Below are positions 23,820 to 37,783 of a stretch of 64,000 nt of DNA, one piece after another. The notes beneath the pieces are model-generated. The model saw nothing but the letters and a program-made list of their open reading frames with translations, did not search any database and was not told the DNA's origin. Source of the DNA: Ichthyophonus hoferi (lineage: Eukaryota; Opisthokonta; Ichthyosporea; Ichthyophonida; Ichthyophonidae). Location: positions 94,788 to 158,787 of the forward strand of contig NAOQ01000011.1 in the NCBI GenBank assembly GCA_002751075.1, in the 5' to 3' direction. Positions within the stretch are counted from its first letter, which is position 1, and each line of letters begins with the position of its first letter. The position numbers and the translations under genes were made by a program.

Positions 23820-26800
23820 CTTATTATATAATTATCTGAAATTTCTGCATATTGCGTAGTATGTGGGTGGGTGGGTGGAAGGGACATAGAGGCATGTGTT
23901 AATGACACATTGAAAGCTACATTGAAAATTGAAGCTGCGCATTATCAGCCAAAAATAAAATGAAATGCGCAAATGCACTAAGTCGCAAAGTAATAAAACT
24001 TATTTAACTCAAAAGTTAGTGCGCATATTAAGAATGGCCACTAAACAATACATAGTGCAATCGAAGAGCCTTTATCCTTTAGTCTGAGAGGTAAACCAGT
24101 AGTGTGAAAATACTAAAAGAGAACGGAGGAAAGCGCTCAAAGAAGAAAGAGCTCATTAGATTAGAAGAAGTTTTTTATAACAAACAATACAAATGGTATG
24201 ACTATATATTGTGTATTGTGATGTAGGTTTGTAGGAAGTCAGTGCATACAGTATTGTCAGTACGACTTGTCTAAGAATAAATTGAACATAAAAGCTGGTT
24301 GCAAAACTAATTTTCCAAAGTTAAGTTAATATTAATATTTTTTTCTATAGTAGCACAACAATACATAGGCTGAGGACAAATAGAAATGAAGCAAATTCAA
24401 CTAAAGCAAAGAATATGAAAATGGAACACGGAGTGGAGTTCAATTGGCCTAAAAGGAACTCACATAAGTAATTTTCCATTCTCTACAAGCGCTTTACTGG
24501 GGTGATTTTTTTGCTTCCTGTACTCATATAGTCGGAGGGTAGACTAACGGCGTATGCCCACCTGGTTAACCAATGGATGACAAACATAGGATAGGCTCTT
24601 ATTGGTACACGAGCATATTATATCTTCTGATTGGTTGCATTTAGACATCGACTATTATTCTAGACGTTATAACTAATATAAAAATTGACGGTATGATAAT
24701 ACTTATATTTTAAATAAATTGATTTTAATAGTAAATGATGTCTACATTATGCAATATAGTGCACTTAAAGTTGATTTACAGAGGTTTTTCTAATGAGGGA
24801 AAATGTAGATTATTATTATAACAGTTGTTGTCTAGCTTATTAGGGTCAAGAAATTTTTTTTTTCATGAAAATGAAAGGTTCAACCTGGGTATTAGATAAG
24901 GCAGTTAATAAAAAAAAACACCCACAAAAACTAAATTTGTAATGAACATCTTACAGTAGAGTAAACCTCAATAAATATATTATACAAAGGCAACATATAT
25001 CGTTTTGAATAAAATAAACACCACATTAGGCTACAGGAATGTCGCAAAGGGATGCCATTTCATCACGTCATCGCATGCATCAGCCAATAAATTACTTAAT
25101 ATGGTTGTTACAGTGGATAACATTTGCTTATGATTGCTCCAGCAAGTGGTGATTAATAGCGATTACCTAACAGCGTTACAGCACGTGAATAGTGATTGAA
25201 GGAAAATTTTATGTCTTCTGCCCCACTGCATACTGTTTAACTAATTAAGAAAGAAATATTAGATTGTTTATATATAAATATCATACTTTATTCTACATAT
25301 TATTTAATTTATAATATGTCTTAGAAAAATAAAGGATTTTAAAATATGGTATGAAAACATTATATTAAGTAGCACAACAAACTATTTGTTTATTAATATT
25401 ATTCAAAAAGCGCAAATCTTAAGCATTTCCGATTCGTTACTTGGACCAATCATTATACGGTACACATATATTAAATCTAAACATAAAAATATTTCCAAAA
25501 AAAAATCCAATATGGACCGGCGGCGCCTCATGTGCTTAAAATAGCGCTTTCTATTGGAGTTTTTGAGACGAAAATTTGAACCAAAGACGGCAATTCTTTT
25601 TTCCCCACTTTTTTTAAATTTTTACAAACATTTTCTATATTTGAGATTATTCATTGAAAATTATGTATAAATTTTCTGTAATAATTGAAAATGAGATTAT
25701 TTCACAACACGTTATGGTGTTTACGATGTGGCGCTATAGTGTAAATACTAGATAACGACGCGAATTTATTTTGTTTGTGCATACACAGGGAAATGTGCCT
25801 AACAATGACCGCTTTCAAAATAAGCAAGTAAGTCCACAGAGGTATTGGCTACTCATACAGAAAGTATATCAAGATATATATGGGCTTAAATATTAATAGA
25901 TGACTGGTTAAAACTTTATGTTCCTAAATATTGAACATACACGTTGAAGCACGGCTTCAACATTTTAATACATCTGCATTCGGTTTTCTCGTGATAACCA
26001 ACATGTCCTTGCATTATAAAAAGCAGTTAAAATTTAAAGGGGAAAATGCATACATTAGTAACCTTTATGCCCAATAAAATTCCCTATTTTATCATACAGA
26101 GACATTAATGCGCCATTTATCAGCTTTCTGAAGAATAACTCAATACAAGCAAATTTGAGGTTTGGGACGGAACCTTTTTGGCCAGATTATTTTTAAAATT
26201 GAGTTTGCCACATACGAAATAATAGATCGAGATGCAATCTGGTTGCTTTCCAGTATCTATCAGAGCGTTTCTAATAGAAAATAAATTACTATTGAAATAA
26301 AAAAAAGCCATTTTAAGGCATCCTTAATTGAATATGCGTGCGATTCTTTAAGCTCCACGATAAGCTACATTTAGAGTATCTTGAACATATATATTCAATA
26401 TACCGTTTATAGAGCAAAGGTCTGTTCAGTGGTTATTAAATCTGTACTGTCGTACATTCCGTTATAGATTGTTTGTAAATCCGGTGGACCGGATAATGTA
26501 TTATATCCATATTTCGCATTGACTCCAAATATACTTAATGGAAAAGGGTTATTTGAAAATTTCTACATAATTTTACTTGCGCTGGAACGCAGCATCTCAC
26601 TTACACCTATTAATAGTTTTTAGCGTATTTCTTTTTCATTTCATGGAACTCATCTATATTTTTTCTATGCACACCTTTTCTCTTCCGCACAATCCAATAA
26701 GGTCACGGGGGACGTAACCTTAAAATATATTAGTATGTCAATACCACCTACACGATCTTTTAGTATTGTATTTATAGCAATAAGGGATAACCAATGAGTG

Positions 26801-27041
26801 ATCAGCATTGTTTATTTGAATATTATCAAATATTGGATGAGCAAACCAGTAAGTGCGTGATCAACACAACCAAGCCGTTGCTCCAACGCTTCATGACGTC
26901 ACTCATTCATGATCAACACACTTCATACATTCCTATCGTCACTATTCATTCATACAGGTAAACAATAACCAACCTGAAATTAACTAGCCAGAACGAAAAT
27001 TCTAGCATTTAATGTTATATTAATAGTCTACAAGACCATTT
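23820..27041. other. Intergenic, no gene seen
   Basis: Long AT-rich stretch upstream of the ROK gene with scattered CCAAT/ATTGG motifs (for example near 24590-24635) and no supportable coding frame. A 63-codon frame at 26120-26311 (-) lacks protein-like features. Confidence 0.4.
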
Positions 27042-27245
27042 CTATGTTTTCATCATAATCATTACAATTTCAGCGGGTTCATTGAGTAACTTTCTATCCA
27101 CTGACTTGAGATAGATGCTTTTTGGTACAAATATGTATGCAAGCAATGTTCCTATTGCAGCTACGGGCATACACAATAGAATCGGCTCATAACTTAGATC
27201 AATTCTCGTCAAATAATGACTGACCCATGAGCCACTGTTGTCCAT
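27042..27245 (-). CDS. Possible small single-pass membrane protein (67 aa)
   Basis: A 67-codon frame has a polar N-terminus (MDNSGSWVSHYLTRIDLS), one hydrophobic segment at about residues 22-40 (ILLCMPVAAIGTLLAYIFV) and a charged tail (YLKSVDRKLLNEPAE). The composition is more protein-like than neighbouring random frames. I recognise no family. It could be a real small gene, a last exon, or chance. No promoter or splice evidence decides this. Confidence 0.3.
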   Translation of the reverse strand: MDNSGSWVSHYLTRIDLSYEPILLCMPVAAIGTLLAYIFVPKSIYLKSVDRKLLNEPAEIVMIMMKT

Positions 27246-28962
27246 TGAGTTGCTCTAGCATGAAATACCGTGCAATCCCAACATATTACATTAAGTATAT
27301 TGTACCTGTGAAGGATTATTTGCATGTGGTGTGGGCAAGACAGATTTATTAGTGCGTCCTTTTCAAAGTTTATATTTCATGATACATTTCCATGTCCATA
27401 TAAGAAGGTTTTATGTTCTTAGTCTGAATGTGACTTTTTAATGGGGAGATATAGTTTGTTGTGTGAGTTGCAGTAAGGAGCATGTATGCCATGTCATAAA
27501 GTATAAGCCGTGGTATATTTACTGTTGGGAATATTTATCACCATAACTGAACAGTGATTAAATTTGTTAATTCGAAGGCGGAAACTTTTTTCGGATTTTT
27601 TTGTTTTGAAAAAATACCTATTATTTTCTTATTTTTTATTATTAAATATTGAGCTGCGGTCTTCATGAGGCCCGATCAGTGTCTGTATATATTATTGTGG
27701 GTGTGATAAGTATTTCAAAGAATATATTATAACAAAAATTATATTTATGCCGAGCATCTCATTTGACATCACTCGTTTTAGATTCAGCAAGAATTGTTTT
27801 ATTTAAAAAAGTCAAAAACAATGCAGAGACTTTATTAGTGGTATAAATACCAAAACTATTAATCCTCGCCAGATAGTTTTAGATTTAAGACCACCTGTAT
27901 ACATTCTGCCAGAAAAGCTTTTGCTCTTTGCCGTTCATGTTCAATATCCATTTTTTTTTTCGTCCATGAATATGTATCATCCTATCAATATATGCACGCA
28001 AATATTTTACCTCATCAACTCCTGACTTTTATCTTATGTGGATGGTGGTCTCTCTTTTTACAGTTATTATTATAATTGATTACCCTTCGATCCTTATTGG
28101 TTATACTATAATTATTTCTGTGAAAGACAAATTTATGCTCCAATTATCTAATTGATTGCAATTTATGATCAAATTCCATAGTAAATATTAATTAGAACCA
28201 GCCAATTGATTGGTGTATTTTCGCGCGCTTTACTCCTGGCTATCACAAAGTGCAGTTCATCAAAACAGATCAAAACAATACATGATAGTCATACGAGGAA
28301 GGTGGGCGTAAAAACACAACTATAAATCCATTTTATAATATAATAAGTAATGAAAATAAACGTATGTTTGGAAAAGAAGCAGTCAGACAAAGAAAGACAA
28401 CAATCATTGTGCTTGTAACAGGGTGTACTTGAAAGGAAGAGGAAGGGATTCAAGTTATTTTAGCTATTACAGATAGGGACTATGTTGAATTGACGAATTC
28501 TCCGAGTGGGAAGGTGTATAGTTGCAATAGTCTTATAACATAAGGTGGTGACGGTACACAATAATACAATATATATATAAGAGGCAAGTTTGACCAAACC
28601 ACATCCCTTCAAATTTAGATTTGGATATACGAGTATGTCGTGTATCTGAGTGCCATCATTTGTAAATGTAATTATCTAATTGCACTTATTCCTTCAAAAT
28701 ATGACACATGCGTCAAAAAGTAAAAATATATATGCATACACAAATAACGTGTAAGACCGGTCATTGCCATATAATGCAAATACAGTCACACACCGTATAT
28801 GGCAAAATCCATTCAAAAATATAATTTTAAAATAATTGAATTCATTCGTAAATCTGTTCATTTTTCATACATAAATTAAGTAAATTGCTTTTAAGTAAGT
28901 TTATTTGTTGTCCTGTTTTCCCATTTGATTCGTTCTTGAAACTCCGTCCAATACGGAAAAAT
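27246..28962. other. Intergenic, no gene seen
   Basis: AT-rich sequence before the orphan gene. Near 28195-28216 a small inverted repeat, ccaattgattgg, combines CCAAT and ATTGG. A continuous frame runs into the orphan gene from 28885, so an earlier start there cannot be excluded. Confidence 0.4.
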
Positions 28963-31900
28963 ATGCCGTTGGTAAAGGACCAGGTGGCCCGACTGTGGCG
29001 CGAAGGAGTACGCATTTTCAGTGAGCAGTTTGAGGTAGGATCTTACGACCAAGGCACTGTAGAGGTAAGAATTGCTTTGATTTTCCATTGTTGCTTTGTT
29101 TTATTGTTTACATAATTGTTTAAGATCTTCCGTATTGAACACGTACATATCTTAATAATGACACTGCTTAACATTCATTAAATATTTGAAAGTTAAATCT
29201 GCTTTAGTTCCCTGTCCTGTATACTACCCTTAAATTAGAGTTAGCTTAGTCTTTAATATTATACTATCTATTGGCAACATGTTGCTGTGTGAAAATAAGC
29301 AGTTGAATGGTAGATGCAGTAGAACAATCTAGCAACAGATGTCGGTCTAAATATAAATAAAACAAATATGATTCGGCACCCTCCCAATTTTTTAAATAGG
29401 AAATAAAACCAGAAAGCACAAAGCAGAAATTAAAAGATAGATTTATAAAATAATCCTAATACAATAAGATACAATTGTTTTTTATTTTAAATAACCCGCT
29501 CCTAATGTCGACTTCAGCCCGTGTAGTATATTTCCCACACATGTTAATGGTGACAGTTGACTATTGCCAGCAGCGAATTCAGGATAAAAGCTGCATAGCC
29601 TTTATTCCGTACTACTACAGAATCAAGCATCCCCAGTCTATCTTAAACAGAGCCTTTTTATGCTTTCCAAATATAGTATTTAATATACAGAATATTTAGA
29701 ACCGAGTATTAATTAATCAGATAAATATAACCATAGTTACTTTTCCCTTTGTTGTATATGCAGCTATATTTGACACCCATTATCTAACCACCCTCTTCCC
29801 TCTAGCCCTTTGACCAATTAGATGATGATACTAAATACTGGGCGGTGCTAGCAACCACTAGAAATCTTCTAGATAGTTCTATCCCCGCCCGACCTAATAT
29901 CTATCTGGAGGCAACTACATGTGCTGTCTTTAATGTAAAAGAAATTATTTTATTTTTATTATGTTTGTGTGTATATATTTATAAACGGCTTTTTATATAT
30001 GAATGTGAATGTATTTGCGTTTATAATTATGCCCAACTGTAGTATAATTGCATGTTTAGTGGACAAAGGTAATTGTAAGCGAGTATGCAAGAGATAAAAA
30101 TAAAGCAAAACACGATTGTGGGGTATATATATAGTTTGTAGTTATATAGGAATTTGTATACATGAACACACATATATATATAAGTGTGTCTATCTATGCG
30201 TTTATTTATTGAGAATTATGTTAGAATACTTTTAGTCATAATTAATTCTTGATTGGTAATTACTGTGTCTGAACAAGGATGCTAATTTAATTGATTGACA
30301 ATTATATCTATGGTAAATAACTAAGGTGTCTACTAGTACTTATACTTTATCTGTCAACATGCAGACTGGTAGACAAATACTTGACAGTCGGGTCATACAC
30401 TATGCTACATAATAGCAATACACTGGGTTGATTTATATTTAAATAAGTACTGCCAGAGGTCATCTTAATATTTGATTATACGGTTACATTTAAGTCATTT
30501 TATGATTAAACAAGGCGAAAAACATTGAGATATGGGTATTTGTTTTATGAGAAGGCCACTTTTTACATCATCTCAATTTTTTAAATTATTACAATTATCA
30601 CTTTAATTAAGCAATGGTTTTTTTAATTTCTGTTGGCATATTAAACTTTAAGCCACTTAATCCAACATCCCCCATAGTTTGTGGCCGACATGGTGATACA
30701 CGAATACACGTGGGAAAAGGTAAAGCTACTATTCCTAACTAAATCATCACCATTGATTGGTTTAGATAAACTATCCCTCTACTTCTTCAAACACCACATT
30801 TAGCCGGTTACAATTTGAATTAATTAGTTATATATACTTAGTCACTGTCTTTTAACTTTACAAGTACTTCCCTTTCCATTCTATCTCCATTTCTGTTACC
30901 CGTGCAATTAAATATGCGGTATTGATTGCCAAGTTATTAAATGGGATACGTTCTATCTGTTGTTTTAATAGCTTGTGGTTTGGCAAAAAAATTTAATGGA
31001 GTGGGTGCTTTTATATATATGTAACTAGATAGCGGTTTTCATAAAAGCATATCCACAGTAGTATATGTATAAAGTGTGTCAGCTCTATGTTGTCTAGTAT
31101 GTCTAGGTCGGTATTATTAAACACAACTTCCACTGAATTAAGCAATTAAAGTAAACATATTATTTGTTATCAATATGTTAATCAAACTACTTTATATGTT
31201 TAATCTATTAATTAATTAATATTCAGCTAGCACAAGCAGGGTTTCTGAAGAAGAGGGAAGACGAGGATTATTGGCGAACCTTACTAATAGAAGCATCTAT
31301 GGCCATGTCATCCAAAACTAGGATTGATCTGGGTGTGCACATATGATTGATTTGTGGTGTAAAATGTAAAATGTTAAAATTAAAGTTATATACATTAGAT
31401 TCTGCCACTAGGTACTCATGAAGTAGCCATTAATTATTGTATAAATAGTAACATACCACCAGTTACATATGACAACATAAAAATGAATAGAGAGCCTAAA
31501 AAGAAACAAAAACAAAGTAAATAAAAGCGGCAATAAATTTAGTTTTACAGAGAGAGAGCTAGATATAGAAAAGTAATCCTTGTCTCTTGAATCATGAACA
31601 TGTTTTTTCTTTAGTCAAATATTGAGACAGGCTAGTTAGATACAATTTACATATTATAATACACTTTCTTGACCTACATCCATAATTTAATTCCTATAAA
31701 ATCTAACAGTAAATGCATAGTAAACAAAATAAGCCTGGACGTTGTTATTACCTGTATAATATTCATCTATTTTCTTTTTTTTTTCTGTCCATTTCTCTCT
31801 TGGTACTCCTATCATATTCAATATACCCCCCTGTTTTTTTTCTTTATGCATAAACATTTTTTATTTCTGTTTCCATTTGTTACCGCCTTGTTAACTCATA

Positions 31901-34900
31901 TTATGTTTTTATAGACATACCTCTTTAATTTTCATGTTCAACATCCAGTTATCTCTTTGTATATCTCTGCAGTTATCTCCTTCCATATCTACATTTCTTC
32001 TAATTATACGTTAATATTTACATATAAATTTTATTTTTTTCCACGTAATGTCCAAGCAATTATAATTAGGTATTTACTTGCTAACAGTCTCGTTCTATCT
32101 CTTTTTACCACAAAAATTAAAGGTTTAAAAAATTCTCTTAAACCAGTGCTATTGTGTATTCATCTACACACATATACCTCCCCATCCCACCGCCACTACC
32201 ATCAACGCAGTATTTCAAACACCTTAACAGTACAACCTTGATACATTAATATATATAACTACATATTTCCCACTCACATTCCTATAATACACAAAGGCAC
32301 TGTAGTGGATAGGGCAGGCTGGATCCGTCTTGTAAATGTCATCAAGTATAGCATTGTCAAAAGAAGAGACTGGGGCTTGATGCAGACTCTTTATACTAGT
32401 GATAGAGAAGTATGCATGAACGTTTTCCGTTTTGAGCATTGAAAATACGGGATTATATAAGAGGACAGTCTATATAAAGTATTACATATGTACCTGTTGT
32501 CACTACTTCATAATCATCATTATTATTAATATTATTATTCTCTATATTTTATTTAACTAGATATCAAAATATTTGTATAAACATTTCTGTATGTGCAGTC
32601 TATGTTAGTGATAGGTACAAAGGGATGCCTTTATTCAAATGTGTAAACGTCTTCCAATGAAATTAATATATGGGTATAGGTATGGAAAAAACAATGGTAG
32701 GTCAATAGAATAGTTTTCTATTTGTATCGGAAAATATGTTAATATCTATATAGGAATGCATTGAGCAATTATCGTACGGGTGGTGTCAAAGCGGCTTTTA
32801 TTTTTTTAAGTTTAGATACATATTAATTGTAATTTAGTGGCCCAGAATATTTATTATTTAGAGCTTTAGGTGGAATAACTAACAATAGACCCTGGTCTTT
32901 CTTACAGGATGCGTTTGCCCTTGTTGGCATCCCTGATGACTATTTCTCATTGGTAAAGGGTACATCTGTATCTATATTGTTTCCATACAAAATTATTAGC
33001 CTGTTCATTAATATAAAACATGTGTTATTTACTATAATTTTTATATGGCGGAAGCTATGATAAACATAAATTGACAATATAAAGAGTTAAGGATAATAAG
33101 TAAAGAGAATAAGCGATATAAAGAATGACTAAACCATGATGCTAATAGAAGCAAGGTGGGATATTAAGGGAGATCTAATATAATGTACAAACAATTACCA
33201 CTCCACTATAATCTAGTCCAACACAAGCTATCTATAATATGAACCCTTTAGCTTGTTAGTAATATTTCTAACAACCCTTTATTTCTCTATATTTCTCTTA
33301 TTAACCATCCCTTTACACTCTCTGTTCACTACCTCTACTCTATTTCCATTACTGGTCCATAGGAGGCAGTGCTTCCAACTGATCGATCAGTAGAAGATCT
33401 AAGACGGGTGAAGGATCAGCTACATGAATATGTACTAGGGGAGGAAGGGTTATGGAATCATACAATCCCAGACATACCACGGTATCACTGTCCTGTTCAG
33501 GTAAATTGCAGAATACGGCGGGTGGTTAGTGATTTACTTTGCTAATTGGTAGCATTGCATTTGATGCTTTAAAATGGGTTTAATAAATCACATGCTTATA
33601 TACTATTGTTGTATTCTATCTCCTACTATATTATATAATATTACTATATATATAGCAATACTGGTATACATATACCCATAATTCACATACTTAGTTACTC
33701 CTTCTATCTTACCTGTCCCACTTCACCTTACCACTACCATTTCTGTCACCATTTACCTATTCACTCCCTCATTCTCCACGTTTCCTTCTGCCACCCACCC
33801 ATCCAAATCCAATCGGTAGTTTGTGAATTTTAGCCTGTGTAGTAATAATATCATCTATGTTCAGGGTTGCAGTTGACTATTAAAAACATAGAATTTAATA
33901 TTAAAAAAGTATGACTTTTATTCAGCATTACTACAAAATCAAAAGTCCCCAATCTGTCTCAGACAGAACCTTTTTATACCTTTTAATTATAGCATTCTAT
34001 ATACATATTGCTTCGGAACTTAACATTGATGAGTTAGATAATTATAATTACAGATACTTTGCCCACGCTGTTTATGTAACTATATATGACACAATATTTA
34101 TTCCAAACAAAACTGCATATCATGGTGTGAATCAACATATCCTCATAGTACTTATAGCCCCACGGACTTACACATACATAAAAATATATGCACCACACAT
34201 ATATACAAAACATACATACTTTGATACAGATATTTACATATATATACCAAATTTACTGCTAGACGTTTAATCTAGAAGACTCTATTTTGGTACTTAGAAC
34301 AGAGTCTATGTCTTATATATTGTCATTATAACCTTTATAAATGGAGTGGAATATTAAGCATTATTTATATTTTCACATCCCTTCACATTACGGCCTGAAT
34401 ATATATACCCATGTATGCAAGCAAATTAGTCAATTAGCACCAAATAGTCTACCACAAAAAAATGCCTTATCCACCTTTTAGACCCTTGATTATTAACCTG
34501 AAATCTTTCAAAACTACCCAGAAGATTCAGCCCTTCTCTAGGCGACACACGAAAATACCTGAGACTGCCCCTGATAAACATGTAGTACGGCCTACTAATA
34601 AATCTATTTATGGTGTCTTTTATTCCCCCGTCACTAAAGACAACACCTTAGCCTTTGACACCCCTTGTCTACCTACTACCAAAACAACATCTAGACACTT
34701 TACTACCCCTAGAGGAATCGCCGTTAAATCCAGATCAACGCGTGCTGCTAAGAAATATAAAAAATCTAAAGCAATATGCAATTCTAATATTAATGTCAAT
34801 TATGATTGTCCTATTAAAAAGGAACCTCGGGTAGAATACTGTGATGAGACAGCCATAACTGGAAAAAATGAAAGGGGCAGTGAAATAGAGACAGGGGATA

Positions 34901-35037
34901 AAAAGGTGAAAACGGAACATAAAAATAGGCCTCTGACCCGTCTACAAGAACAGATAGATATTCTTGTCCGGATTCAGGCAGATAGCAAAGTTGTGAAAAA
35001 TAATAATGGTATTATGTGTGACGGCAATGACTTATAA
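28963..35037 (+). CDS. Unrecognised 7-exon gene with basic C-terminal region (387 aa)
   Basis: Exons are 28963-29064, 29806-29934, 30678-30719, 31227-31334, 32908-32952, 33363-33500 and 34438-35037. All are phase 0 with GT-AG introns. I do not recognise the family. Residues about 1-188 are acidic-to-neutral and probably helical, with aromatic-rich pieces (VARLWREGVRIFSEQF, DDDTKYWAVLATTRNLLDS, HEYTWEK, DEDYWRTLLIEASMAM). Residues about 189-387, encoded by the last exon, are Lys/Arg/Thr/Pro-rich with several TP/SP sites and basic patches (RSTRAAKKYKKSKA), ending in a predicted short helix (RLQEQIDILVRIQAD). That looks like a nuclear protein with a disordered, phosphorylatable tail, but this is inference. 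The all-phase-0 structure is notable. The join to exon 7 is the least certain, because its ATG-led frame (34462) could also be a separate gene. A polyadenylation signal AATAAA occurs at 35365-35370. Two copies of a dispersed repeat lie in its introns. Confidence 0.68.
29516..29776 (+). repeat. Dispersed repeat R1, copy A (intron 1 of orphan gene)
   Basis: This copy aligns by eye with 33832-34098 and with the reverse complement of 37222-37491. Shared blocks in order are: GCC(C/T)GTGTAGTA, CAGTTGACTATT, TTTATT-C-ACTAC-A-AATCA, CCCCA-TCT, ACAGA-CCTTTTTAT, an AGATAA-TATAA block and a TATAT-TGACAC block. Length (~260 bp), TG-like start and an internal TATA-like run would fit a solo LTR. A SINE is the alternative. 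Confidence 0.65.
33832..34098 (+). repeat. Dispersed repeat R1, copy B (last intron of orphan gene)
   Basis: This is the second copy of the same family, in the same orientation as copy A, inside the intron before exon 7. It is closest to the minus-strand copy C in the block CTTTTTATACCTTTTAA-TATAGCATT and in GCTTC-GAAC further on. Confidence 0.68.
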
Positions 35038-37221
35038 AAGGGTGATATGGGGGATGTATGTCTTTAGCAACCCCCCAACCCCAAAACGTCCTGTCCCGTT
35101 ATTTTGTTTATATTAATATTTTGTTTTACTTATACGCTCACAGTTTCATACTTTTGCGCTTTTGATATGTGTTGAACCCGAATAATAAGACTGTATCTAT
35201 CAGACCTTTCCTATATGCTTGCTAGGGCGTGAGGAATGGGGATGGTGGAGAGATGGGGAGGGGTGGTAGCTGCATACACACATTTCAAAACACATATTGA
35301 CAGATACATACAATCCAAATATGAACAGACCGAGTATAAACAGTCTTTATGGCTTACTGTTGTCAATAAAACTGAACCCCTAAGCCAAGTATTTTAATTA
35401 TGAGATAGTCATGTTATTCAGGCCATGATAGAGCCAATGATTTAACTAAAAAGAAAGTTAAAAATCACAAAAGGTCTATAGTGAATAAATTCAATACTAG
35501 TGAGGTTATGGTTAGCTTGAAGCGTAAGAGGAATATATTTGCAATAAAATAATGGTTTTTCTAAATTAACTTCAATATTACAGGCCTTATAAAAGCCTAG
35601 TATATGAATTGCCCACGGCTTAACGGCTTTTCTACAGCATTAACAATATATATATATATATAGGCAGAGCATAAAAAGTAAGCGCATCAATTACCATTGA
35701 CTGATACAATATAGCCCTTCAATGACCATATAGGTGGCCTCTCATTTTTAATTTATTTTTTATAGTTACAGGGTCATAGTCAGGTTCTCTTGTAATTTTC
35801 AAGTATCAAGCATAAAGGCAGAGAAGTAGTAACATATGTAATCTGGAGCTCTTTAATAGTTATTCTATACTTTTAAATATTGTTGAATAATTAAATAGTA
35901 ATTGTTTGAAGTCCGTCCTTCATAATTTCATGTCTAAAACTCAAATTAAGAAGAGGTGTCATTAACCAGTTTAACAATAAAGCACTCCTACCTGATTGGC
36001 TTTACATTCATTGGGATTTTAGGATTGGTCCACCTAATTTCAATATCTATTTGGGCAATCAAATTATAGAAGCAAAGGACTTTAATTGCACATTCAATTA
36101 GATTGCCACCAATTATTCATTTCTTTTATCACATAGGTAATTTAAGGTTGTATAAGTGACAATATTCAATTAAAATAGACTCCACTTGGACAGATATGTA
36201 CTATGTCGTAGCTTTATATATTAAATCTCTGGCCTTTTATCAACCCCAGTTAGACTTTGAGCTATAATTTAAAGCATGAAAGAGTTCTAAAACCGAAAAA
36301 TGAGGTTAAGGGAAATATTCTCAAAACAAAACTTAGTCAACAATAAAAATAAATTCTAACTACAATAAGATTAGCTCATATAGATCAACTCTAATTTACT
36401 AGACTGGCTATGTTTTAGAACGCTATCGTATTTGTGATCGCATTCCATTTGTGTGAATCGCTATTCCTATTCCAGAATAAATGTCTTTTGATTAGACTCG
36501 TTTCTTTGAATATTTTACTGAAACCCAATGAGGGTCAAAATATGAAAACATTGTAGCAAACTGCTGCGCGTATAATATGGTTAGACCAATCACGCGAAAA
36601 ACCACAATTGATTATATAATGCAGTTCTTAGTTCCATCCAACCCGGAATGATTTTATGTAACTAGAGTGCAAGTAGACTGTGACTACATGTTATCATAGC
36701 AGGGGAATCATAACAGCAAACATTCTATATACCTTGGCAGCCAATTCAGTAACGTTAGATTTGTTCTATCAGTGCATTAGAGGCAAAAAATACAACCCTG
36801 CTATTATAAAAGCCTTACCGTGCTCTCATAAATGCCTATGACCTTGCACTCATATTAACTTACGTACATAAGTTTAGGTTTAGTGTTGCGGTGAGAACTT
36901 AAATTTTCTATTTTCTATTATACAATGCAGCTGAAGCATGTACTTGACAAAAAAAGTATTCATGATATCAAATAATATTAGCACACCTCGATTACTTATT
37001 CAATCGGGATGGCCACAATGAACTAGAGCTTAAATAGTTCAGAACTTTTGAAATGCTCTACTGTTTTATTTACCTACAAGCTCCAATAAACTTAGGTGAT
37101 TTAGAGTGTAATAGCAATAATGAGAAACAGTGGAAAAAAATTCCCGTCTCATTCTATCCAGGGGGCCGCACTGTGGTTGTTTATGTACTATATTGATTGC
37201 TGGGCAGGACACAACCAACTG
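35038..37221. other. Intergenic, no gene seen
   Basis: AT-rich sequence downstream of the orphan gene. It holds scattered CCAAT/ATTGG motifs (for example a cluster near 35995-36035) and no supportable coding frame. Confidence 0.4.
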
Positions 37222-37491
37222 AGTATATTGTATAATATAGTTACATATACCACATAGATAAAGTAGCAATATTTATAATTATCTAATAAATCCATGCTGG
37301 GTTCTGAAGCAGTCTATATATAAAATGCTATATTTAAAAGGTATAAAAAGTTCTGCTTAACACAGGTTGGGGACTTCTGATTATGTAGTGACATTGAATA
37401 AAGGCCATAAGGATTTTAATCTTTTTTTTTTTTTCGCTTTCAATCGTCGGCTGCCAGCCTAAACACGGGCAAGATAATTATTACACAGGTT
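37222..37491 (-). repeat. Dispersed repeat R1, copy C
   Basis: This is the third copy, inverted relative to A and B, outside the orphan gene. Reverse-complemented it carries AACCTGTGTAATAAT, GACGATTG, TTTATTCAATG, GTCCCCAACCTGTG and CTTTTTATACCTTTTAAAT in the same order as copy B. A run of T (A on its own strand) interrupts it near 37423-37434. Confidence 0.65.
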
Positions 37492-37522
37492 GCAATTAAT
37501 AAATATACTCGCATATTTATAG

Positions 37523-37783
37523 TTATAATTTATTTTTAAACTGATCATATGTGGTGAGCGTGTTTGTCAATTCTGACAACTCATATTGAAAGCCTATACA
37601 AATCGTATTTCTAAATTCTTGTCTTACTGGAGTAATATAATGGTTTCTTGCTCGTTTTATACCTTGACTCTTCATTTGTCCTCTACCAACTTTATTTGGT
37701 GATATGTCGGGCATGCTAGCCGTCATGCCATCATCCAGAATTGCTAACCTTAGGACAACAATTGTGTTATGCTTCCATTTGCT
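37523..37783 (-). CDS. Possible terminal exon of an unidentified minus-strand gene
   Basis: On the minus strand an acceptor-like aacacttttag is followed by 86 codons with protein-like composition: KWKHNTIVVLRLAILDDG at the start, then a basic stretch (KSQGIKRARNHYITP) and an acidic/aromatic end. The frame from the internal ATG (37726) is 67 codons. I recognise no family and could not find upstream exons. It could be a decayed gene or chance. Confidence 0.28.
   Translation of the reverse strand, partial: SKWKHNTIVVLRLAILDDGMTASMPDISPNKVGRGQMKSQGIKRARNHYITPVRQEFRNTICIGFQYELSELTNTLTTYDQFKNKL

Noticed and set aside
28963-29934. RyR-like domain in exons 1-2 of the orphan gene
   Set aside because: Faint resemblance in a W/D/T pattern only; too weak to claim.
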